Source: Zeus faber
Lineage: Eukaryota; Chordata; Actinopteri; Zeiformes; Zeidae
Assembly (NCBI GenBank): GCA_960531495.1
Contig: CAUIJY010000071.1
Coordinates: 1,364,001 to 1,428,000, forward strand
Direction of reading: 5' to 3'
DNA: 64,000 bases
The stretch's first letter is position 1. The number at the start of each line of letters is the position of its first letter. A program made the translations under genes and the position numbers. This document shows positions 1-12,800 of the stretch, one piece after another. The notes under the pieces were generated by a model. That model did no database searches. It was not told the DNA's origin and was given only the letters and a program-made list of their open reading frames with translations.

Positions 1-170
1 AGTTTATGCTGCTAAAGCGTTGTTTGTCAAACAGTTTTAGGCCCATACAACATGTATTTGTCGAGGTATGAGCATTTTCAGAACATTGGACGGTTTGCTG
101 TCTAGCTGAATTAGAGAAACACCGAACCATTGTCTCTTCAGAGGTGAATGATTCAGAATGCTGCAGTACA
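1..170 (+). repeat. Young-type B satellite monomer, array continuing off the left edge
   Basis: The window opens inside a satellite monomer. Up to the CTGCAGTAC word near position 170 it is the young B type, with the CTTCAGAGGTGAATGATTCAG variant. It then changes within the same monomer into the old B type, with ACCATATAACTTTAAT. The array therefore continues beyond position 1, and the old block that follows is enclosed by young-type repeat on both sides. The mirror match with the right arm stops here: the partner sequence near 55470-55500 stays old-type. Confidence 0.8.
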
Positions 171-3100
171 CCATATAACTTTAATGAATATGAGGAACTA
201 TTATGTGCTTCTTATGTCTTTCTCAAAGACAGTTTAAATACAATGATAAACTAGTATGTGCTGCTAAAGTCTTGTTTGTCAACCAGTTTTAGGCCCATAT
301 AAAATGTATTTTTCGAGTTCTGATAATTTTTATCAAAGTCTACACATGTGGGAAAAAACGCATTTTCAGTCGATTTAAACGTCGAAAAGGCGAATCGGTT
401 AAACGCTTAAGTCATTACTCCATGTGACAGTGTCAGACAGTTTAAATACAATGATGAACTAGTATGTGCTGCTAAAGTGTTGTTTGTCAACCAGTTTTAG
501 GCCCATATAAAATGTATTTTTCGAGTTATGATCATTTTCAGAAATTTGGACGATTTGCTGTCTAGCTGAATTTGAGAAACACTGAACCATTGCCTCTTTG
601 TAGGTGCATGATTTAGAATGCTGCAGTACACCATATAACTTTAATTAATATGAGGAACAATTATGTGCTTCTTATGTCTTTCGCAAAGACAGTTTAAATA
701 CAATGATAAACTAGTATGTGCTGCTAAAGTGTTGTTTGTCAACCAGTTTTAGGCCCATATAAAATGTATTTTTCGAGTTATGATAATTTTCATCAAAGTC
801 TACACGTGGGAAAAAACGAATTTTCAGCCGATTTTAACGTCGATTTGGCGGAACGGTTAAACGCTTCAGTCATTACTCTATGTGACAGTGTCAGACAGTT
901 TAAATACAATGATAAACTAGTATGTGCTGCTAAAGTCTTGTTTGTCAACCAGTTTTAGGCCCATATAAAATGTATTTTTCGAGTTCTGATAATTTTCATC
1001 AAAGTCTACACATGTGGGAAAAAACGCATTTTCAGTCGATTGAAACGTCGAAAAGGCGAATCGGTTAAACGCTTCAGTCATTACTCCATGTGACAGTGTC
1101 AGACAGTTTAAATACAATGATGAACTAGTATGTGCTGCTAAAGTGTTGTTTGACAACCAGTTTTAGGCCCATATAAAATGTATTTTTCGAGTTCTGATAA
1201 TTTTCATCAAAGTCTACACGTGGGAAAAAACGCATTTTCAGCCGATTTTAACGTCGATTTGGCGGAACGGTTAAACGCTTCAGTCATTACTCTATGTGAC
1301 AGTGTCAGACAGTTTAAATACAATGATAAACTAGTATGTGCTGCTAAAGTCTTGTTTGTCAACCAGTTTTAGGCCCATATAAAATGTATTTTTCGAGTTC
1401 TGATAATTTTCATCAAAGTCTACACATGTGGGAAAAAACGCATTTTCAGTCGATTGAAACGTCGAAAAGGCGAATCGGTTAAACGCTTCAGTCATTACTC
1501 CATGTGACAGTGTCAGACAGTTTAAATACAATGATGAACTAGTATGTGCTGCTAAAGTGTTGTTTGACAACCAGTTTTAGGCCCATATAAAATGTATTTT
1601 TCGAGTTCTGATAATTTTCATCAAAGTCTACACGTGGGAAAAAACGCATTTTCAGCCGATTTTAACGTCGATTTGGCGGAACGGTTAAACGCTTCAGTCA
1701 TTACTCTATGTGACAGTGTCAGACAGTTTAAATACAATGATAAACTAGTATGTGCTGCTAAAGTGTTGTTTGTCAAACAGTTTTAGGTCCATATAAAATG
1801 TATTTTTCGAGTTATGATCATTTTCAGAACTTTGGACGATTTGCTGTCTAGCTGAATTAGAGAAACACCGAACAATTGTCTCTTTGTAGGTGCATGATTT
1901 TGAATGCTGCAGTACACCATATAACTTTAATTAATATGAGGAACAATTATGTGCTTCTTAAGTCTTTCTCAAAGACAGTTTAAATACAATGATAAACTAG
2001 TATGTGCAGCTAAAGTCTTGTTTGTCAACCAGTTTTAGGCCCATATAAAATGTATTTTTCGAGTTATGATAATTTTCATCAATGTCTACACGTGGGAAAA
2101 AACGCATTTTCAGTCGATTTAAACGTCGATTTGGCGGAACGGTTAAACGCTTCAGTCATTACTCTATGTGACAGTGTCAGTCAGTTTAAATACAATGATG
2201 AACTAGTATGTGCTGCTAAAGTCTTGTTTGTCAACCAGTTTTAGGCCCATATAAAATGTATTTTTCGAGTTCAGATAATTTTCATCAGTCTACACGTGGG
2301 AAAAAAAAATTTTCAGTCGATTTAAACGTCGATTTGGCGAAAGTTTAAACACTTCAGTCATTACTCTATGTGACAGTGTCAGACAGTTTAAATACAATGA
2401 TAAACTAGTATGTGCTGCTAAAGTCTTGTTTGTCAACCAGTTTTAGGCCCATATAAAATGTATTTTTCGAGTTATGATCATTTTCATCAATGTCTACACG
2501 TGGGGAAAAACGCATTTTCAGTCGATTTCAACGTCGATTTGGCGGAACGGTTAAACGCTTCAGTCATTACTCTATGTGACAGTGTCAGTCAGTTTAAATA
2601 CAATGATGAACTAGTATGTGCTGCTAAAGTCTTGTTTGTCAACCAGTTTTAGGCCCATATAAAATGTATTTTTCGAGTTCAGATAATTTTCATCAGTCTA
2701 CACGTGGGAAAAAACGCATTTTCAGTCGATTTAAACGTCGATTTGGCGGAACGGTTAAACACTTCAGTCATTACTCTATGTGACAGTGTCAGACAGTTTA
2801 AATACAATGATAAACTAGTATGTGCTGCTAAAGTCTTGTTTGTCAACCAGTTTTAGGCCCAAATAAAATGTATTTTTCGAGTTCTGATAATTTTCATCAA
2901 AGTCTACACGTGAGAAAAAACGCATTTTCAGCCGATTTAAACGTCGAAAAGGCGAATCGGTTGAACGCTTCAGTCATTACTCTATGTGACAGTGTCAGAA
3001 AGTGTAAATACAATGATAAACTAGTATGTGCTGCTAATGTGTTGTTTGCCAACCAGTTTTAGGCCCATATAAAATGTATTTTTCGAGTTATGATCATTTT

Positions 3101-5045
3101 CCGAACTTTGGACCGTTTGCTGTCTAGCTGAATTAGAGAAACACCGAACCATTGTCTCTTTGTAGGCGCATGATTTAGAATGCTGCAGTACACCATATAA
3201 CTTTAATGAATATGAGGAACTATTATGTGCTTCTTAAGTCTTTCTCAAAGACAGTTTAAATACAATGATAAACTAGTATGTGCTGCTAAAGTCTTGTTTG
3301 TCAACCAGTTTTAGGCCCATATAAAATGTATTTTTCGAGTTCTGATCATTTTCATCAAAGTCTACACATGTGGGAAAAAACGCATTTTCAGTCGATTTAA
3401 ACGTCGAAAAGGCGAATCGGTTAAACGCTTCAGTCATTACTCCATGTGACAGTGTCAGACAGTTTAAATACAATGATGAACTAGTATGTGCTGCTAAAGT
3501 GTTGTTTGTCAACCAGTTTTAGGCCCATATAAAATGTATTTTTCGAGTTCTGATCATTTTCAGAACTTTGGACGATTTGCTGTCGAGCTGAATTAGAGAA
3601 ACACCGAACCATTGTCTCTTTGTAGGTGAATGATTCAGAATGCTGCAGTACACCATATAACTTTAATTAATATGAGGAACAATTATTTTGCTTCTTAAGT
3701 CTTTCTCAAAGACAGTTTAAATACAATGATGAACTAGTATGTGCTGCTTATGTCTTGTCTGTCAACCAGTTTTAGGCCCATATAAAATGTATTTTTCGAG
3801 TTATGATCATTTTCCGAACTTTGGACCGTTTGCTGTCTAGCTGAATTAGAGAAACACCGAACAATTGTCTCTTTGTAGGTGCATGATTTTGAATGCTGCA
3901 GTACACCATATAACTTTAATTAATATGAGGAACAATTATGTGCTTCTTAAGTCTTTCTCAAAGACAGTTTAAATACAATGATAAACTAGTATGTGCAGCT
4001 AAAGTCTTGTTTGTCAACCAGTTTTAGGCCCATATAAAATGTATTTTTCGAGTTATGATAATTTTCATCAATGTCTACACGTGGGAAAAAACGCATTTTC
4101 AGTCGATTTAAACGTCGATTTGGCGGAACGGTTAAACGCTTCAGTCATTACTCTATGTGACAGTGTCAGTCAGTTTAAATACAATGATGAACTAGTATGT
4201 GCTGCTAAAGTCTTGTTTGTCAACCAGTTTTAGGCCCATATAAAATGTATTTTTCGAGTTCAGATAATTTTCATCAGTCTACACGTGGGAAAAAAAAATT
4301 TTCAGTCGATTTAAACGTCGATTTGGCGAAAGTTTAAACACTTCAGTCATTACTCTATGTGACAGTGTCAGACAGTTTAAATACAATGATAAACTAGTAT
4401 GTGCTGCTAAAGTCTTGTTTGTCAACCAGTTTTAGGCCCATATAAAATGTATTTTTCGAGTTCTGATAATTTTCATCAAAGTCTACACATGTGGGAAAAA
4501 ATGCATTTTCAGCCGATTTTAACGTCGATTTGGTGGAACGGTTAAACGCTTCAGTCATTACTCCATGTGACAGTGTCAGACAGTTTAAATACAATGATAA
4601 ACTAGTATGTGCTGCTAAAGTGTTGTTTGCAAACAGTTTTAGGCCCATATAAAATGTATTTTTCGAGTTCTGATAATTTTCATCAAAGTCTACACGTGGG
4701 AAAAAACGCATTTTCAGCCGATTTTAACGTCGATTTGGCGGAACGGTTAAACGCTTCAGTCATTACTCTATGTGACAGTGTCAGACAGTTTAAATACAAT
4801 GATAAACTAGTATGTGCTGCTAAAGTGTTGTTTGTCAAACAGTTTTAGGCCCATATAAAATGTATTTTTCGAGTTATGATCATTTTCAGAACTTTGGACG
4901 ATTTGCTGTCTAGCTGAATTAGAGAAACACCGAGCAATTGTCTCTTTGTAGGTGCATGATTTTGAATGACACCATATAACTTTAATTAATATGAGGAACA
5001 ATTATGTGCTTCTTAAGTCTTTCTCAAAGACAGTTTAAATACAAT
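170..5045 (+). repeat. Old-subfamily satellite block, left arm
   Basis: Tandem monomers begin with GCCCATATAAAATGTATTTTTCG. Two A variants are present, about 206 bp (with CGATTTGGCGGAACGG) and 208 bp (with CGAAAAGGCGAATCGG). The B monomer is about 250 bp and ends in an A-like tail from CAGTTTAAATACAATG to CCAGTTTTAG. An A-A pair is tandemly repeated at 414-bp spacing (753-1166, 1167-1580). Old monomers differ from the young ones at consistent positions, such as TATGTG for TATATG after ACTAG and ATGATAAAC for ATGGTGAAC. Rare variants here reappear in reverse complement at 50965-55473: TGCCTCTTTG near 590 matches the region near 55045, and GCTTAAGTC near 405 matches the region near 55230. No gene is seen. 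Confidence 0.9.
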
Positions 5046-6880
5046 GGTGAACTAGTATATGCTGCTAAAGTGTTGTTTGTCAAACAGTTTTAGGCCCATG
5101 TACAATGTATTTGTCGAGTTATGATCATTTTCATCATAGTGTGCACATGTGGGAAAAAACGCATTTTCAGCCGATTTAAACGTCGAAAAGGGGAATTGGT
5201 TAAACGCTTCAGTCATTACTCTGTGTGACAGTGTCAGACAGTTTAAATACAATGATGAACTAGTATGTGCTGCTAAAGTGTTGTTTGTCAACCAGTTTTA
5301 GGCCCATATAAAATGTATTTTTCGAGTTCTGATCATTTTCAGAACTTTGGACGATTTGCTGTCGAGCTGAATTAGAGAAACACCGAACCATTGTCTCTTT
5401 GTAGGTGAATGATTCAGAATGCTGCAGTACACCATATAACTTTAATTAATATGAGGAACAATTATTTTGCTTCTTAAGTCTTTCTCAAAGACAGTTTAAA
5501 TACAATGATGAACTAGTATGTGCTGCTTATGTCTTGTCTGTCAACCAGTTTTAGGCCCATATAAAATGTATTTTTCGAGTTATGATCATTTTCCGAACTT
5601 TGGACCGTTTGCTGTCTAGCTGAATTAGAGAAACACCGAACCATTGTCTCTTCGTAGGCGCATGATTTAGAATGCTGCAGTACACCATATAACTTTAATG
5701 AATATGAGGAACTATTATGTGCTTCTTAAGTCTTTCTCAAAGACAGTTTAAATACAATGATAAACTAGTATGTGCTGCTAAAGTCTTGTTTGTCAACCAG
5801 TTTTAGGCCCATATAAAATGTATTTTTCAAGTTCTGATCATTTTCATCAAAGTCTACACATGTGGGAAAAAACGCATTTTCAGTCGATTTAAACGTCGAA
5901 AAGGCGAATCGGTTAAACGCTTCAGTCTTTACTCCATGTGACAGTGTCAGACAGTTTAAATACAATGATGAACTAGTATGTGCTGCTAAAGTGTTGTTTG
6001 TCAACCAGTTTTAGGCCCATATAAAATGTATTTTTCGAGTTCTGATCATTTTCAGAACTTTGGACGATTTGCTGTCGAGCTGAATTAGAGAAACACCGAA
6101 CCATTGTCTCTTTGTAGGTGAATGATTCAGAATGCTGCAGTACACCATATAACTTTAATTAATATGAGGAACAATTATTTTGCTTCTTAAGTCTTTCTCA
6201 AAGACAGTTTAAATACAATGATGAACTAGTATGTGCTGCTTATGTCTTGTCTGTCAACCAGTTTTAGGCCCATATAAAATGTATTTTTCGAGTTCTGATA
6301 ATTTTCATCAAAGTCTACACATGTGGGAAAAAATGCATTTTCAGCCGATTTTAACGTCGATTTGGTGGAACGGTTAAACGCTTCAGTCATTACTCCATGT
6401 GACAGTGTCAGACAGTTTAAATACAATGATAAACTAGTATGTGCTGCTAAAGTGTTGTTTGCAAACAGTTTTAGGCCCATATAAAATGTATTTTTCGAGT
6501 TCTGATAATTTTCATCAAAGTCTACACGTGGGAAAAAACGCATTTTCAGCCGATTTTAACGTCGATTTGGCGGAACGGTTAAACGCTTCAGTCATTACTC
6601 TATGTGACAGTGTCAGACAGTTTAAATACAATGATAAACTAGTATGTGCTGCTAAAGTGTTGTTTGTCAAACAGTTTTAGGCCCATATAAAATGTATTTT
6701 TCGAGTTATGATCATTTTCAGAACTTTGGACGATTTGCTGTCTAGCTGAATTAGAGAAACACCGAGCAATTGTCTCTTTGTAGGTGCATGATTTTGAATG
6801 ACACCATATAACTTTAATTAATATGAGGAACAATTATGTGCTTCTTAAGTCTTTCTCAAAGACAGTTTAAATACAATGGT
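5046..6880 (+). repeat. Mixed old/young satellite segment, 1,832-bp duplication
   Basis: Around 5045 an old B monomer continues into a young A tail (ATGGTGAACTAGTATATGCTG), so the junction is a hybrid monomer. A few monomers later the array returns to old type. The segment about 4440-5050 then recurs at about 6272-6882, offset by exactly 1,832 bp. The recurring segment carries a shared 9-bp deletion that removes CTGCAGTAC from the B monomer (near 4968 and 6800). This is a segmental duplication that copied the old/young boundary. The right arm has only one such boundary, near 50960, without the deletion. Confidence 0.8.
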
Positions 6881-9800
6881 GAACTAGTATATGCTGCTAA
6901 AGTGTTGTTTGTCAAACAGTTTTAGGCCCATCTAACATGTATTTGTGGAGTTATGATCATTTTCATCATTGTGTGCACATGTGGGAAAAAACGCATTTTC
7001 AGCCGATTTAAACGTCGAAAAGGGGAATTGGTTAAACGCTTCAGTCATTACTCTGTGTGACAGTGTCAGACAGTTTAAATACAATGGTGAACTAGTATAT
7101 GCTGCTAAAGTGTTGTTTGTCAACCAGTTTTAGGCCCATCTAACATGTATTTGTCGAGTTATGATTATTTTCATCATTGTGTGCACATGTGGGAAAAAAG
7201 GCATTTTCAGCCGATTTAAACGTCGAAAAGGGGAATTGGTTAAACGCTTCAGTCATTACTCTGTGTGACAGTGTCAGACAGTTTAAATACAATGGTGAAC
7301 TAGTATATGCTGCTAAAGCGTTGTTTGTCAAACAGTTTTAGGCCCATACAACATGTATTTGACGAGGTATGAGCATTTTCAGAACATTGGACGGTTTGCT
7401 GTCTAGCTGAATTAGAGAAACACCGAACCATTGTCTCTTCAGAGGTGAATGATTCAGAATGCTGCAGTACAGCATAGAAATTTTATTAATATGATGAACT
7501 ATTATGTGCTTCCTAAGTTTTTCTCTCAGATTTCTATGCCCATCTAACATGTATTTCTGGAGTTATGATCATTTTCAGAACTTGTGACGGTTTGCTGTCT
7601 AGCTGAATTAGAGAAACACCGAACCATTGTCTCTTCAGAGGTGAATGATTCAGAATGCTGCAGTACAGCATAGAAATTTAATTAATATGATGAACTATTA
7701 TGTGCTTCTTAAGTGTTTCTCACAGATTTCTAGGCCCATCTAACATGTATTTGTGGAGTTATGATCATTTTCATCATTGTGTGCACATGTGGGAAAAAAC
7801 GCATTTTCAGCCGATTTAAACGTCGAAAAGGGGAATTGGTTAAACGCTTCAGTCATTACTCTGTTTGACAGTGTCAGACAGTTTAAATACAATGGTGAAC
7901 TAGTATATGCTGCTAAAGTGTTGTTTGTCAAACAGTTTTAGGCCCATGTACAATGTATTTGTCGAGTTATGATTATTTTCATCATTGTGTGCACATGTGG
8001 GAAAAAACGCATTTTCAGCCGATTTAAACGTCGAAAAGGGGAATTGGTTAAACGCTTCAGTCATTACTCTGTGTGACAGTGTCAGACAGTTTAAATACAA
8101 TGGTGAACTAGTATATGCTGCTAAAGCGTTGTTTGTCAAACAGTTTTAGGCCCATGTACAATGTATTTGTCGAGTTATGATTATTTTCATCATTGTGTGC
8201 ACATGTGGGAAAAAACGCATTTTCAGCCGATTTAAACGTCGAAAAGGGGAATTGGTTAAACGCTTCAGTCATTACTCTGTGTGACAGTGTCAGACAGTTT
8301 AAATACAATGGTGAACTAGTATATGCTGCTAAAGCGTTGTTTGTCAAACAGTTTTAGGCCCATACAACATGTATTTGACGAGGTATGAGCATTTTCAGAA
8401 CATTGGACGGTTTGCTGTCTAGCTGAATTAGAGAAACACCGAACCATTGTCTCTTCAGAGGTGAATGATTCAGAATGCTGCAGTACAGCATAGAAATTTT
8501 ATTAATATGATGAACTATTATGTGCTTCCTAAGTTTTTCTCTCAGATTTCTATGCCCATCTAACATGTATTTCTGGAGTTATGATCATTTTCAGAACTTG
8601 TGACGGTTTGCTGTCTAGCTGAATTAGAGAAACACCGAACCATTGTCTCTTCAGAGGTGAATGATTCAGAATGCTGCAGTACAGCATAGAAATTTAATTA
8701 ATATGATGAACTATTATGTGCTTCTTAAGTGTTTCTCACAGATTTCTAGGCCCATCTAACATGTATTTGTGGAGTTATGATCATTTTCATCATTGTGTGC
8801 ACATGTGGGAAAAAACGCATTTTCAGCCGATTTAAACGTCGAAAAGGGGAATTGGTTAAACGCTTCAGTCATTACTCTGTTTGACAGTGTCAGACAGTTT
8901 AAATACAATGGTGAACTAGTATATGCTGCTAAAGTGTTGTTTGTCAAACAGTTTTAGGCCCATCTAACATGTATTTGTCGAGTTATGATCATTTTCATCA
9001 TTATGTGCACATGTGGGAAAAAACGCATTTTCAGCCGATTTAAACATCGAAAAGGGGAATTGGTTAAACGCTTCAGTCATTACTCTGTGTGACAGTGTCA
9101 GACAGTTTAAATACAATGGTGAACTAGTATATGCTGCTAAAGCGTTGTTTGTCAAACAGTTTTAGGCCCATACAACATGTATTTGACGAGGTATGAGCAT
9201 TTTCAGAACATTGGACGGTTTGCTGTCTAGCTGAATTAGAAAAACACCGAACCATTGTCTCTTCAGAGGTGAATGATTCAGAATGCTGCAGTACAGCATA
9301 GAAATTTTATTAATATGATGAACTATTATGTGCTTCCTAAGTTTTTCTCTCAGATTTCTATGCCCATCTAACATGTATTTCTGGAGTTATGATCATTTTC
9401 AGAACTTGTGACGGTTTGCTGTCTAACTGAATTAGAGAAACACCGAACCATTGTCTCTTCAGAGGTGAATGATTCAGAATGCTGCAGTACAGCATAGAAA
9501 TTTAATTAATATGATGAACTATTATGTGCTTCTTAAGTGTTTCTCACAGATTTCTAGGCCCATCTAACATGTATTTGTGGAGTTATGATCATTTTCATCA
9601 TTGTGTCACATGTGGGAAAAAACGCATTTTCAGCCGATTTAAACGTCGAAAAGGGGAATTGGTTAAACGCTTCAGTCATTACTCTGTGTGACAGTGTGAG
9701 ACAGTTTAAATACATTGGTGAACTAGTATATGCTGCTAAAGTGTTGTTTGTCAACCAGTTTTAGGCCCATCTAACATGTATTTGTCGAGTTATGATCATT

Positions 9801-12800
9801 TTCATCATTATGTGTACATGTGGGAAAAAACGCATTTTCAGCCGATTTAAACGTCGAAAAGGAGAATTGGTTAAACGTTTCAGTCATTACTCTGTGTGAC
9901 AGTGTCAGACAGTTTAAATACAATGGTGAACTAGTATATGCTGCTAAAGCGTTGTTTGTCAAACAGTTTTAGGCCCATACAACATGTATTTGTCGAGGTA
10001 TGAGCATTTTCAGAACATTGGACGGTTTGCTGTCTAGCTGAATTAGAGAAACACCGAACCATTGTCTCTTCAGAGGTGAATGATTCAGAATGCTGCAGTA
10101 CAGCATTGAAATTTAATTAATGTGATGAACTATTATGTGCTTTCTAAGTTTTTCTCTCAGATTTCTATGCCCATCTAACATGTATTTCTGGAGTTATGAT
10201 CATTTTCAGAACTTGTGACGGTTTGCTGTCTAACTGAATTAGAGAAACACCGAACCATTGTCTCTTCAGAGGTGAATGATTCAGAATGCTGCAGTACAGC
10301 ATAGAAATTTAATTAATATGATGAACTATTATGTGCTTCTTAAGTGTTTCTCACAGATTTCTAGGCCCATCTAACATGTATTTGTGGAGTTATGATCATT
10401 TTCATCATTGTGTGCACATGTGGGAAAAAACGCATTTTCAGCCGATTTAAACGTCGAAAAGGGGAATTGGTTAAACGCTTCAGTCATTACTCTGTTTGAC
10501 AGTGTCAGACAGTTTAAATACAATGGTGAACTAGTATATGCTGCTAAAGTGTTGTTTGTCAAACAGTTTTAGGCCCATCTAACATGTATTTGTCGAGTTA
10601 TGATCATTTTCATCATTATGTGCACATGTGGGAAAAAACGCATTTTCAGCCGATTTAAACATCGAAAAGGGGAATTGGTTAAACGCTTCAGTCATTACTC
10701 TGTGTGACAGTGTCAGACAGTTTAAATACAATGGTGAACTAGTATATGCTGCTAAAGCGTTGTTTGTCAAACAGTTTTAGGCCCATACAACATGTATTTG
10801 ACGAGGTATGAGCATTTTCAGAACATTGGACGGTTTGCTGTCTAGCTGAATTAGAAAAACACCGAACCATTGTCTCTTCAGAGGTGAATGATTCAGAATG
10901 CTGCAGTACAGCATAGAAATTTTATTAATATGATGAACTATTATGTGCTTCCTAAGTTTTTCTCTCAGATTTCTATGCCCATCTAACATGTATTTCTGGA
11001 GTTATGATCATTTTCAGAACTTGTGACGGTTTGCTGTCTAACTGAATTAGAGAAACACCGAACCATTGTCTCTTCAGAGGTGAATGATTCAGAATGCTGC
11101 AGTACAGCATAGAAATTTAATTAATATGATGAACTATTATGTGCTTCTTAAGTGTTTCTCACAGATTTCTAGGCCCATCTAACATGTATTTGTGGAGTTA
11201 TGATCATTTTCATCATTGTGTCACATGTGGGAAAAAACGCATTTTCAGCCGATTTAAACGTCGAAAAGGGGAATTGGTTAAACGCTTCAGTCATTACTCT
11301 GTGTGACAGTGTGAGACAGTTTAAATACATTGGTGAACTAGTATATGCTGCTAAAGTGTTGTTTGTCAACCAGTTTTAGGCCCATCTAACATGTATTTGT
11401 CGAGTTATGATCATTTTCATCATTATGTGTACATGTGGGAAAAAACGCATTTTCAGCCGATTTAAACGTCGAAAAGGAGAATTGGTTAAACGTTTCAGTC
11501 ATTACTCTGTGTGACAGTGTCAGACAGTTTAAATACAATGGTGAACTAGTATATGCTGCTAAAGCGTTGTTTGTCAAACAGTTTTAGGCCCATACAACAT
11601 GTATTTGTCGAGGTATGAGCATTTTCAGAACATTGGACGGTTTGCTGTCTAGCTGAATTAGAGAAACACCGAACCATTGTCTCTTCAGAGGTGAATGATT
11701 CAGAATGCTGCAGTACAGCATTGAAATTTAATTAATGTGATGAACTATTATGTGCTTTCTAAGTTTTTCTCTCAGATTTCTATGCCCATCTAACATGTAT
11801 TTCTGGAGTTATGATCATTTTCAGAACTTGTGACGGTTTGCTGTCTAACTGAATTAGAGAAACACCGAACCATTGTCTCTTCAGAGGTGAATGATTCAGA
11901 ATGCTGCAGTACAGCATAGAAATTTAATTAATATGATGAACTATTATGTGCTTCTTAAGTGTTTCTCACAGATTTCTAGGCCCATCTAACATGTATTTGT
12001 GGAGTTATGATCATTTTCATCATTGTGTGCACATGTGGGAAAAAACGCATTTTCAGCCGATTTAAACGTCGAAAAGGGGAATTGGTTAAACGCTTCAGTC
12101 ATTACTCTGTGTGACAGTGTCAGACAGTTTAAATACATTGGTGAACTAGTATATGCTGCTAAAGTGTTGTTTGTCAACCAGTTTTAGGCCCATCTAACAT
12201 GTATTTGTCGAGTTATGATGATTTTCATCATTATGTGTACATGTGGGAAAAAACGCATTTTCAGCCGATTTAAACGTCGAAAAGGGGAATTGCTTAAACG
12301 CTTCAGTCATTTCTCTGTTTGACAGTGTCAGACAGTTTAAATACAATGGTGAACTAGTATATGCTGCTAAAGCGTTGTTTGTCAAACAGTTTTAGGCCCA
12401 TACAACATTGTATTTGACGAGGTATGAGCATTTTCAGAACATTGGACGGTTTGCTGTCTAGCTGAATTAGAGAAACACCGAACCATTGTCTCTTCAGAGG
12501 TGAATGATTCAGAATGCTGCAGTACAGCATAGAAATTTTATTAATATGATGAACTATTATGTGCTTCTTAAGTGTTTCTCACAGATTTCTAGGCCCATCT
12601 AACATGTATTTGTGGAGTTATGATCATTTTCATCATTGTGTGCACATGTGGGAAAAAACGCATTTTCAGCCGATTTAAACGTCGAAAAGGGGAATTGGTT
12701 AAACGCTTCAGTCATTACTCTGTGTGACAGTGTCAGACAGTTTAAATACAATGGTGAACTAGTATATGCTGCTAAAGTGTTGTTTGTCAACCAGTTTTAG

